From Bugula neritina (lineage: Eukaryota; Bryozoa; Gymnolaemata; Cheilostomatida; Bugulidae): DNA of 64,000 bases. The position numbers and the translations under genes are program-made. The stretch covers positions 8,627,722 through 8,691,721 of the forward strand of contig OZ037766.1 in assembly GCA_964035545.1 (NCBI GenBank), written 5' to 3'. The notes below the pieces were generated by a model. The model saw only the letters and a program-made list of their open reading frames with translations. It was not told where the DNA came from and did not search any database. Positions 1-11,012 of this stretch are shown piece by piece; position 1 is the stretch's first letter; every line of letters starts with the position of its first letter.

Positions 1-516
1 TATGTGTTACATTTATATGGCCTTTTAAAAGTTTTTTAGTTTAATATTTCGGGAGGATTCAGCTAATCACACGTGCACACTATTCATCTTCTCAATAAAT
101 GCGTATATTCTTAGAATATGCAATGAGTAGGTTTTTTATATTTTTCTGTTATAAACTATTTATCAATAATTTAATGCAACATTTATATATGCAAAATTCA
201 AAACATAGTCATAATATTGGAAAATTTTGTGAATGTGTAATCTTCCTTCCTTTCATCTATGATTGTTATTGTTTTCCAACATTGATGTTGCACTTTTATA
301 TTTTAGAACACTCAATTTACATTCTGTATGCCAAGTTTATATTAAAATGTTTATTCGTTGTAAACATATTAAAATATAAATTTCAACAAAATGCAAATAT
401 TTTATTTCATTAGTAACTTGACAGTTTTAAGAAAACTATCTGCATCAATTGATACAAAACTTAACCAATCATATCATAGTTTTGGGTGAATAAAAACATC
501 AAACATGTAGCAGCTT
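1..516. other. Intergenic, downstream of PPAN
   Basis: AT-rich sequence with no conserved reading frame. The open frame at 99-413 (+) reads as low-complexity AT-rich translation without recognisable domains, so I do not call it a gene. The strand-reversed AATAAA at 401-406 probably belongs to PPAN. Confidence 0.5.
401..406 (-). terminator. Candidate poly(A) signal of PPAN
   Basis: TTTATT on the + strand is AATAAA on the - strand. It lies 111 bases past the PPAN stop codon, a plausible 3'UTR distance. The hexamer is common in AT-rich DNA, so this is position-based inference. Confidence 0.4.
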
Positions 517-3500
517 TCATTTACGTTTTTTCATTAGATTAGATTTAGTGTTTTGATTCCTTGCACCTCCACTGAAAGGCATAGAAGGTTTGGTTTTAAG
601 TTTACTATGTGCAGCTGATTTCGATTTTACAAGCTTTGGTCTTTTAGACAATTTTTTATCACTGACTTGAACAGACTTAGCGGGATGGGGTCTTTTCTTT
701 GCTTTCCGAGCTTGTGAAGAAAACAGACCTGTGGGAAATAATATAATGAATAGTAATATACGTAGTAAAAAACAGGTTTCAAGAAGATTTATTTTATGAA
801 TATGTTTCTTACACATGCATAAAAACCTCTAGGTTACATAACAATATCCTGCTAGCATAGATGCAGCTGCACTAATACAATAATATTCCAATGGACTAGT
901 TATAAAACAACTTGATCAATGTTCATAACTGTTTGTTGATAACCAAGAAGGCTTTGGAAACGCAAAGTAAATGAAGCACTGTATTCTAATACTACAATGA
1001 GAGTTGCACTTCCAAACCGTTGCAATGCAATTAATAACTTCTCTTTCTTTTTTAAGCTGAAACCATGTAAAATTTGTCCCACAAAAATATCCTGTCAATT
1101 AATTACAATTTTTGATGCTGAACAAACAAACTTATTCTCATTACTAATTTACTGTCATACATATAACTTCCCCAGTACAGTTGATTAAGCCACTGTTCAA
1201 TTTTCCTCAACTCAATTACTATTTTACTCAAAAAATGAAGCTACTTCATAAAAGATATAATAGCTAATAGCAAAATTTATTAAACGTAGAAGTTTATAAT
1301 TAATTGTTGAAGCAAAAGTATTGATATTAAAAACTAAAAGCATTTTTAATTTGTTTTGAAATACTTCATCAGAATAATTAATGCCTGTGAAGCAAAAAAA
1401 GAAAAAAATGCAAATTGCAAAAGAATTGCATTTTTATTCATGATAATATTTCATTAATATTGACTAAAATTATTTGAATTTATTTATCGCATTGAATTTT
1501 CCCCAGTGAAAATGTGTTCGCTCTTTCAAGTGCACAAACGCATCAAATTAAGATGTTGTATAACTCTCAGTGTAGTTCCAACTCATGAGGAGCATAATAA
1601 CTTAACAATCGGTTTTGGTTATTTGACTCGGTTTTGGTTATCAATAATATTATATACAGTAAATATTTGCCTATAATTAGAGTCTCCAAGTTAAGCAAAA
1701 ATATCTACAAACTTAATAAAAATTTTGCAGCTAAGCAACGAACATGTTCACGTGTAGGATATTTTGTTGCTTACATAAAAGTAAATTTTTGTAAACATAT
1801 AATTTAAATACTAGACTACTACAGTTGGGACTTGGGAATAGAATGACTCAACTAAAATCAGTGAAACGAGACAAATACCCTATAGTGTTTAGCTTCAAAG
1901 ACAATGGAAACAGTTATAATATCTACCGTGTTCGGGTTTCTTGCCCACTTCTTGTTCAAAATAGTCTGCATCATCCATCTCATCACTTAATGAATCATCT
2001 ACACTCTTATAGCTATCTCCATCACTCTCCCCCTCTACAAAGTCATGGCTACTAATAGATACATAGCATCACAAAAAGCTTCACTAAGTAGCTCTCCACG
2101 TCAACCCAAATCACTTCATGGGTTAATGGAAGATGAATTACACCATATATATAGATAGTAAAAACTAGTTAATCTGGACACATCATTATGGCTAGACTAT
2201 TGAATATATATTGACTTACTGGCTATATAATATTTGGCTGGATATTCACTGAGTTAAATTCACTAAGAAATAAATAGTTATGCATTCCAGAAAAACATAC
2301 GAGTATGAAACACACTGCCTACCATCTTGAGCTTTGACAGAATCCTTTTGACCCTGCTGTGACTTTTCCTTGTGAGCTAATTTAGCCTGTTTCTTCAGTT
2401 TTACCCTCTCATTTTGCTGAGCAGTTCTTTCAGCTTTCAATTTTCTAGAACATTTGAAAGAAGTTTTGTTGCGTGCAACTTGCAAAAAATACAAATGAAA
2501 CACTTGGCTATTATTATGTGCAGTGTTTAAATCGCTAGATATTTAATAAATTGCTGTATATGTTTTGTCTTTTTCCCTGGTGTAGTTCTTATGTATACTT
2601 TTATCTACATTACTTTCGATCATGGAGTTTACATATTATAAACAATATACAATGCATATGTACATGCGACTAAGCTCGTCTCAGTATGTATATAACACCA
2701 AGCATATAAAAACAGAACCTAGAGTTAATCAAGGCAGCTGCAACCCACTAGTACACATTCACCAGCTTAATCAAAAGGAGTCGACAGATTTTGCAATGCC
2801 TTTTATCAACATTAAAAATATTATTGACATTTTTTTTCAGAATACAAACCATCAAAAATAAATCAGAGAAAACTAATCACACACTCACTTTCTTTGCTCT
2901 CTCTTCTTAACAATCTCGGCTTTCTGCTCATCTGTTAATGTATCAAACTTATGATACAGTACGTCCCCGCCACAAACACCATCTGTGATCTTTGTCAACG
3001 ATAAAGTCATACGAGGTCCTATTTCCTTTAACCTGCATTGGAGTTCCATAATATTAATAAAACATACTTTCATAGTTCAAGTTTGCCACAACAAAATAAT
3101 GACAAAGAAAACAGAATATTAGAAAAGTTGTTGACTTAGGAATATAAACCATAATTCAGTTTGAACTCCTTCAAGTATATCATGTACTTTGAGTCAAACT
3201 CTATTCTGATTTTCTTCAACTAAGTTGAGTACTGCAAAGCAAGTATATATAAGCTTAACTTAGGAAGAACTGTTCAATTACTAGAAACACTAACGTTATT
3301 TAAAGGGTTTGTAAGTGGAAGTTACTTGAATTATTCAATATTCTGCAGGTTACAACTTGTACAGAGTGAAAGAATGCTACAGAATTCAGCTGAATGTACC
3401 TGATGGCACTCTGATCATTTTGAGTGTTTCCTGTTCCAGTCATTTTCTGTGGTAGTTCAACGGAGTTGTGTTCTCCATCTAGTTCAGCCTCTGACTCGGA

Positions 3501-5495
3501 CAGCACCCCTGGACTGTAAACCATAATTGAAACAGCATTGTACCACAATAGAAAGTCATAAAATACAATTTGAGCACAAAGTTGAATAAAAACACATAAA
3601 AACACACGTTAGTGACAGTTACGACCTACTAATTATTTCAACTAAATCTACAAGTTTTAAAACAAGTTGAATAAATCAAAAAGTGGGTTAACGAAGTAGA
3701 GCATGAATAACCAAACCAAGATTTAAACAAGCACTGGCAAACAAAGCAGAAACTGCTCTTAGATGTCAGCTATCCTGAATCTTATAAAACAGTACTAGTA
3801 GCTCTACAGTGGCTAAACCTACTTGAGAAGAAACTGGCTGATATCATTATACTTGGACAGCTTTGGCACATTTTTCTTCTGTAACTTTTTGACAGATCTA
3901 CTGACACCCAGTGGCACAACTCTCAGGTGACTAAAAAAACAAAAATCATTTGTTAGACCAAAATAAAACAAGTAACGCTCAATATTGCATTACATCATAT
4001 TACACCCCATTACACCCCATTACACCGCATTACACCATATTCCATTTACTAGTTTACTCACTAATGTCTGAAGTCAACAACATCAGCTTCTTCGTCATAG
4101 CTGACCAGAACAACTCTCTTTATGTTCCTCAACATCACCTGTCACCGATATAAAACTATCATAATCAGTCTAAACTTTTATACTGCTGCTAATTTGAATA
4201 AATACTGACACATTTTGTTTATATGCCCGCTGAAGCAAAAACTAACTGTACATTGCAAATATCCAAAGACTATGGAAATATGTATAGGTAACAAAAATAA
4301 CAACTTGTAAGTATTAAAAGCACAATACTTTACCTTGTTGATGTTTATAGATGGAAACATATTCTGGAACATGCTTGCTGTCAATTTTTGATGCTTTATT
4401 TCCTTGCTAAAGTTATTCATGACCAGGAGGGCGTGGTATTTAAAATGGTTATCATTCACATCATGTCTACGTATCTACAAATAGCGTTTCAAGTTTACAA
4501 ATGCATGGATATAGACACATTCATATAACATCATGACACAAACTGGTAATGTATGTGGTTTCAACTATGGTGAGTATTGATTAACATATATTGTACCAAA
4601 TAAAATTTTTCAGAATGGAACTATTTTATACTCACGTGATGAGATAAATCAGCTATAGTTGAATACGACTTGACTTGAAATGTCAAGGTCGGGCCTCTAG
4701 GTAACCTGCATACCCGAAGGTTGACTGACGTATCTGACTTTGTAAACATTAGCATGTGTGATACGCCCAAAGGACCGGACATTGCTACAAAATCTTTCAT
4801 CACATTGCGACGATGAACCTACAATTTTAAATGGCACACTATGGTAGTTATAAATTTAAAATTTAAAATTAAAAATAAATTCAAGTAAATATAGAACTAG
4901 CACAAGTGAACATATTTTTACCTTGAGGTGCTCAGCAGTAAATGGGGACATGACTTTTCGCATGTTATTCACCAAAGACATGACATTTTTGCCAACTTTT
5001 CCTCGAGGAATAACAAAAGAATGGGGGGCATTTTTTACTTCTTCATCTTCTCCCCGCTGTTTCTGCAATTGCCTTGTTTTCTTCAAGGATTTTCCCTGAT
5101 AAAAAAAACCATCTTTTAAAATATAATTTTAGCACGTTTATTATTCAAAGCAATTCTCACTCGTTGTTTTATCAGCAGTATATATACAGTTTTCGGTTAA
5201 AAGATTTTCAAAACCCATGCTTTATATACATCTTGAATAAAGTGAGTATGGTAAGCTGATATTTTGCCCAATGGTTGCTCAATACTGAATAGAAATAATG
5301 TCAGAAATTAGGAGTACAAATCTTTTTATTTTTTTCTTTTGTTTTTGGGTTCATTCTGAAACTTTCCAATCAAAATTATAAGCAAATGTAAAAAGAGCTT
5401 TAAAAATATCTACAATGAAAGAGAATACATGATTACACTACATACAATTAGCTGAAGCAGCTATAAAGGTTGTAACTTACATTTCGCTTCCCCAT
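517..5495 (-). CDS. PPAN: PPAN / Ssf1-type Brix-domain ribosome biogenesis protein
   Basis: Eleven exons on the minus strand: 5481-5495, 4922-5095, 4636-4818, 4334-4474, 4062-4138, 3823-3930, 3400-3513, 2889-3032, 2316(or 2323)-2444, 1927-2048, 517-728. Assembled length is about 472 aa, close to my recollection of human PPAN. The Brix domain starts after the basic N-terminus: HSFVIPRGKVGKN, MSGPLGVSHMLMFTK, LPRGPTLTFQVKSYS, and MFQNMFPSININKV. It continues with SESEAELDGEHNSVELPQ and EIGPRMTLSLTKI, all diagnostic of the PPAN/Ssf branch rather than other Brix proteins. The tail is Lys-rich then acidic (EGESDGD) and ends KKRK, as expected for a nucleolar protein. The family acts in 27S pre-rRNA processing and 60S subunit assembly. 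The exon 9 to exon 10 junction is the only uncertain one: the obvious donor (after GATG) breaks frame, whereas a GTGTGT donor seven bases on keeps it. Confidence 0.94.
3988..4042. repeat. 10-bp minisatellite in PPAN intron 5
   Basis: About five imperfect tandem copies of a unit like CCCATTACAC lie in the intron just downstream (minus sense) of the exon at 4062-4138. No function is implied. Confidence 0.75.
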
Positions 5496-6369
5496 AGTGT
5501 AGCTAAATATACCTGGAGATGAGAGTATGGAACCCTGAAGGGAAGTAAGAAAAAGTACAGAGCTAAAACAAAAACAATAGTTGGTTTCAAAGGTAGTAAG
5601 AGTCACACTGGCATTGAAATGCCCAATTTAAATATTTAACTACAGCAAAGCAACTTTTTCAAATATTTAAGAAAATTGCTTGGCTTGACAAAAAAGTTTA
5701 CTGCAACTACTATTACTAGTATTATGTGCAACTAACATTGATGAATAAACACTGGTGCTAAGAAGTAATATAATTTATATTGTAATTAACTTTACAGTTT
5801 GTTCTACATTTAAAAGGAATGGAAATTAGGATCAGAGGAATTTATTTAAGTGCTAAATAACAAGCAATTGATCCAAGTTTATTAAAATATACATATATTT
5901 CAATGATATTCAAATAAATTGCACATAGAATATATATTGTACCAAAAAAATAAATAGCGTCTAACTGGGAAGCGTCCATGATGACACCCTATTAATGACC
6001 AGTGAGGAACAGAATGATAAATATGCCCAAGTCAGAACGATTAACCACATGAACAGATATACTAATAATCAATCATATAGCCACAATATGAATATGAATG
6101 TGGGAAAAACTGAGAGAATGAGCCTGAGAAATTTAATTGATAAACAGCAGCATGTTGCAGGGAGAGATTAATACAAAAGTGCTTTAATTAATAATAAACA
6201 TAATTATAATGGACAGATGGCAAATTGACATTTACATGGTCCCTATCACTATAAGTATCACCATCATTATGATTATCATAAACATTAACATAGAGTGATG
6301 GTGATCATTATGATGATCATAATGGTCAAAATAAATCATGTACAACACATGCCTTTATCATGTAAAACC

Positions 6370-6870
6370 ATGTACTTGTAGTTCAAGTTTTACAACTACA
6401 AGTGATACTAATACTAATAGTATTACGATTACTAATACTATTAGTGTAACTGTAACTATAAACCTAAAGTATAACTATAAGTTATCCTTATTCACTATAA
6501 CATTAACTTTATAAACTTATAGTTATGACTAATAGTATTAGTAATACTAATACTAATAGTTATACTTATAATAATACTAATAGTAATAGTAATACTATAC
6601 GTATAACTATAAGTATAAGTATAAGACTAAGTATTCACTATTCAGTATGAGTATACCTATAACTATAAATATAACTATAAGTATTAATATAAGTAGATGT
6701 ATTCATATTGTAATGACTTATTCAAATTTAAATTGTGTCAGTATCAGTATGACTATGAGTATTAGTATTACTGTATTAGTATTACTATTAGTATAATACA
6801 GTAATAGTAATACTAATACTATTAATATTACTAGTATTAGTATTAGCATTGCTATTACTATAGCTATAAG
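6370..6870. repeat. Degenerate TAGTAT/TACTAA hexamer repeat tract
   Basis: Long runs of TACTAATAGTATTAG-like sequence that switch between a unit and its reverse complement (TAGTAT versus ATACTA), interspersed with AGTATA and ACTATA hexamers. The 3/6-base periodicity is kept while bases drift. The same family recurs near 18.3-19.4, 30.4-31.4, 38.9-39.2 and 40.56-40.8 kb. Confidence 0.8.
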
Positions 6871-7160
6871 TATTCATAATTTATTATGATATTGATCATC
6901 ATTATCACTGATCATTATTATTATAATCATTGTGATTATGATTTTCATTTTGATTTAGTTTTAATTTTACATTATGATTATGACCATGAAAATTGAAAAT
7001 GATTGTGAATTGTAATTTAAATTATTATAACTATTATTAATAATATAAACATTATGATAATAAATATAATTATCATTATGTTGTGAATATCAATATGATA
7101 ACAGATTAACTTTAAGATAATCATAATCATTATCACTTACTCTTAGTCTTATGATAATGA
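6871..7160. repeat. ATTATGATTATG-type simple repeat
   Basis: Degenerate runs of ATTATG / ATCATT / GATTATGA hexamers immediately following the TAGTAT tract. Period and base composition suggest drift from short tandem repeats; no coding content. Confidence 0.65.
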
Positions 7161-7610
7161 ACACTGAATATAAAACTGAAAGCCAATGTGATTTTTTAAT
7201 TTAAATGAAACTTCAACTTGAACTTGACTATCACTATGTCTTTGAGAAACTTGACCAGTTAAGTTGATAAATAAATATATGCTTGTTTTTAATTACTGCT
7301 CAAGTTTTATTGTGATGCACTTATTTTCTTTACAGTATTATCGTTATGATTATGGTTATGATTATGAAAAACGTGTTTGGTACCCTCACAGAATTGTTCT
7401 ATAAGCAGCTCCGAGTTGAGGGGTACATAGGCTAAGTTTATTGAATGTTGTAAGATTCGCTTGGATAGCTTTCTATGCACTTAATTTATAGAACGGGCAG
7501 AGCTAACCAAAGTTGCAACTTTGATGCATTTGTTAGTGCCCAAGCTAATTCATGGTCATCAAAGATGTGACTGAAATTAGAAATTATTTTTAACTAGAAA
7601 TTATAATTAT

Positions 7611-7767
7611 TTATAAGCAGTTCTGATTTGGGAATTGATTTATTGCAATAGTTGGAATTCTCGAGTTTAAAGTTGGGGGTTCAAAGGCCCAATTTAAACT
7701 CTCGACTCTAAACTCAAGAACTTCAAACTACTACTCTCAGTCACCTACAATTTGGAGCTGCTTATAA
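7611..7767. mobile_element. Palindromic MITE / fold-back element
   Basis: The segment begins with TTATAAGCAG and ends with its reverse complement CTGCTTATAA. Inside, GAGTTTAAAGTTGGG near the centre is answered by CCCAATTTAAACTC, so most of the roughly 157 bases can fold on itself. A further TIR-like copy (ATAAGCAGCTCCGAGTTGAGG) starts at 7401. No transposase frame is present, so this is a non-autonomous element of unknown superfamily. No clear target-site duplication was resolved. Confidence 0.6.
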
Positions 7768-8446
7768 AAATTACTAAGTTCTACTAGTTCTCTAGCTAGG
7801 CATTTTAGTGATTTTACTTTCTCATTCTGGTTTACTTATGACTTATGCTGATGCTTATTATTTATGAACTTGTCGGAATAGATATAATATACAAGATTAT
7901 TGGGCACTAGTTTTAATAACTTTAATAATTAATATAATATCAGTATCACTATGGTTATACTCATACTGATCAACGATTATGAGGCTAATTACTTTAAGTT
8001 TAAACTTTAACTCTAAGCTTCAACAATTATTTCTATTAATAATAATATTATTACTACTATAAATATAAGTATAAGACCAAGTATATCATATTTATACATA
8101 TATGTAACTATTAAATATTTTATTATAATTTACATTATTATTGTTATAATATTAATTACAATAATATTAGTTGTAATTGCTGATGAGACTGAGTCACTGA
8201 GAGGCTGGCCATTTAGCTGAAAAATTATGTTGCCAAATTGTGATCATGATAATGATGTACTCAATAATCATACCATATTGCCTTTTGCATTTGATTGTAT
8301 ATTCACAGTTCCAATTAATTTTGTAACTGATTACTGCCATTTTAGACACAAGTCACAGTTACTCAGATGATAGGCTATCTTTGAGTTTCATTGACTTGAT
8401 TTTAGTTTAACATTTTAGTTTAGTATTTATGTTGTAGCTTCAGAAG

Positions 8447-9304
8447 ATGCCTGCTAAGAAAAGTAAGTCTGGTGGAGGTGCCAAAGGAGGAGCAAAAGGC
8501 GGTGGGTAGTTCAATTCTCATGTTAGTAAAAAGAAAGTTTTAAAATCTGAAATCTATATTTTCAAGGATATTATTCTATTTAGACTCTGATTCTGGAGCC
8601 AGTGGTAAAAAAGAAGCAAAAGGAGGAACTGCAGTTAAAGTTAGACACATTTTGTGTGAAAAGCATGGGAAGGTTATGGAGGCAATGGAGAAGTTAAAAG
8701 CTGGTATGCTTCATTATGGCTATCTAATCTATGTGCATGGTGGTTTAATCGTCAAAATTATGTTTATTAATAATTTTTCTTTAGTAATTGCAAAAAGTCC
8801 TATTAGATTGTAAAACATTAGAAAATATGTTTTGTTCTCAGTTTTAGCAATTCTGACACTCATGATTTTTGTATTTTTAGGTATTTGTATTAATTATAAA
8901 TTCAGTTCACCCAGTTTAGATAAGTCATAGATATCATAGAAATGCTGTGTGAATGATTTAGCTAGGCTGTATGTTTCAACTTAGTAATAGCTTAACTTAA
9001 AACATGATATTTAGCATTTGATTTCTTCATTTTGTTAGACAAGTTTTGTGAACTTTTTGCAGACGTATATATTATATTTGTTTGAACAGGACAAAAATTT
9101 GATGAAGTGGCTAGATTACACAGCGAAGATAAGGCTAGGCAAGGAGGGGATTTAGGTTGGATGACGCGTGGTTCTATGGTTGGTCCGTTTCAAGATGCTG
9201 CTTTTGCATTAGCTAATAGCACCACTAACTCTCCAATATATACAGATCCACCAGTTAAAACTAAATTTGGTTACCATATAATCATGGTAGAAGGGAAAAA
9301 GTGA
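8447..9304 (+). CDS. PIN4: PIN4 / parvulin-14 peptidyl-prolyl isomerase
   Basis: Three exons: 8447-8501, 8584-8703, 9090-9304, with both introns in phase 1, giving 129 aa (human PIN4 is about 131). The short N-terminus is Lys/Gly-rich ([15 protein letters not shown]), a known feature of the family used for nucleic acid and pre-ribosome binding. The rotamase domain follows: [43 protein letters not shown], and the C-terminal [12 protein letters not shown]. It has no WW domain, which separates it from Pin1. The family isomerises Xaa-Pro bonds and is found with pre-rRNP particles in the nucleolus. The first exon must use the GTGGGT donor; the neighbouring GTAGTT donor would put a stop right after the junction. 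The start is the first ATG, preceded by CAGAAG. Confidence 0.95.
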
Positions 9305-11012
9305 TGAAACAATATAGGTATTAAAACAAGCTGTATTTTTTCTTTTAAATTGATGAGGAATTCCATATTGAACTTTTTTAAGCTGTGTATCCAATTTGTG
9401 TTGCAACATTTGTCATGGTTTTCTAGTTGAATATTCATAGTAGTTTCAGTTGGCAAATTTACTTTCTAGCTCGAATCTTTGGACTTGTCATACCTTTGTT
9501 GGTTTTTATTATCTAGTGAATCATGTACATGTTACTATGTTCAGTGGAATTTATGTGTTTGTTGGGGGGGGGGGGTGTAAGTTGTGCGCACTGTCAACAT
9601 AGATCTTAGAGCTCTGGTGTATCTCAATAGTCACAAAACTTACCGTTTCATTACTGTTTGCATAAATTTTATGGCTGCAATTACCATAGTATATGATAAT
9701 ATAATTGTGCAACTGTTTTTGACTAGTAATATAATTGTTCTTAAAAGCAGTTTAGTTCTACCTAATATTAGCTGAGAATGTAGACAAAATAGACATCACT
9801 TTCTATTTGAGTGATCAACAACTGTAATTTATAACAATTTGCATACTAGTTCCGAACCCAGTCACCCACTAGACTGTCTAGACCCCAAAACTCTATTCTC
9901 ACCTAATATCAAACAGTGTTAACACACTTTTAAAGAGATGGTTTTCAAAGTTAGTCAAACAATATTAGCCCTCTTTTAATTCTGCCAACCGAAAGATATG
10001 CAAAATTAAGTAAATTTTAGTATATTTAAATTATTGAAGCTCAGTATTCAAACCCTATTGTGCTCTGTGAAAATTAGTATATGCTTGATCTACTTAGGTA
10101 GCAAGTACTGTTATAGCAGAGCACTAAAATACTGCTGCTTAGCTGCGTATTAGCAGGTACATCGAAGTTTGACACAGCAGACAAAAGTTGATGTGATCAA
10201 AATTTAAAAGTCTGAGAATTCCTTCCACAACAAATATATGCCATTACTTGAAGACAGGTTGTAAAACTTTTTGCATCATGACCCATATAGTTGCTGGTTC
10301 AATACTATAATTGATAAGAACTCTGCCCAGTAAATGAAGTGTGATGATGATAGTCTCATCACTTTCAATAAGTATGAGTCACACTTCTTCTAAACCTGGC
10401 TGTATGCAACATAATCTATAAGAGCCTATATAAGAGCAAATAGCAGTAGTTGTCCATATAGAGTTCATAAAAATTTATTTTTTCTTGGACCATCATTATT
10501 TTAATGTACATTGATATAATAAACGTACAATCTCATATGCATTTACTGTACAACTATTTACACTTTTGACAAAAAGACAATTAGAAAGATAGGCTAATCT
10601 ATCAAATTGATCAATTGAGCTAATTTCAGGAAAAATATTCTGCATATTTGTGAAGTGAAAAAATAATTTCGATTTGTACATTGATTTTTTTGTAAAAAAA
10701 TGGCATGCGCCTAATTATATAGCATCATTAGTGAGGTCATTTTTTCAACAATGTTAATACCATTTGATATAAATGAAAGAAAATGGTATTGATAAAATAT
10801 CGCATGCTACACATCCTCATAAAAATTACCAGAGAAATTGTTCTTGCAAGTCAATTTGAACACCGCACAGTTTTTATCTGTACAACAGTTGTTACACACA
10901 TGACCTGTCATGTAAGCTGTGGTCAATGACTACATAAAATCCTGTGATACAGACAATTGCAACAGTGATGCAAAATTTATATATATATATATACTATAAA
11001 TTATATAACTGG
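9305..11012. other. Intergenic between the convergent 3' ends of PIN4 and TAF4
   Basis: Both genes run toward this gap, so it should hold their 3'UTRs. A 12-base G run (9564-9575) and a short (TA)n (about 10979-10993) were seen. Several short open frames have no recognisable protein features. Confidence 0.55.
9564..9575. repeat. Poly-G homopolymer
   Basis: Twelve consecutive G in otherwise AT-rich DNA, about 260 bases after the PIN4 stop. Confidence 0.9.

Larger units (their letters stand above)
5496..8446. other. Intergenic between divergent PPAN and PIN4
   Basis: The two genes face away from each other, so promoters of both should lie at the edges of this 2.9-kb gap. No TATA or initiator could be assigned. 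The middle holds simple repeats (about 6.2-7.15 kb) and a palindromic element (7.4-7.77 kb), listed separately. No conserved coding frame was seen. Confidence 0.6.

Noticed and set aside
99-413. 104-codon open frame on the + strand
   Set aside because: Low-complexity AT-rich translation with no motif, downstream of PPAN; expected by chance.
3988-4042. CRISPR-like direct repeats
   Set aside because: Units are contiguous 10-mers without unique spacers, inside a eukaryotic intron.
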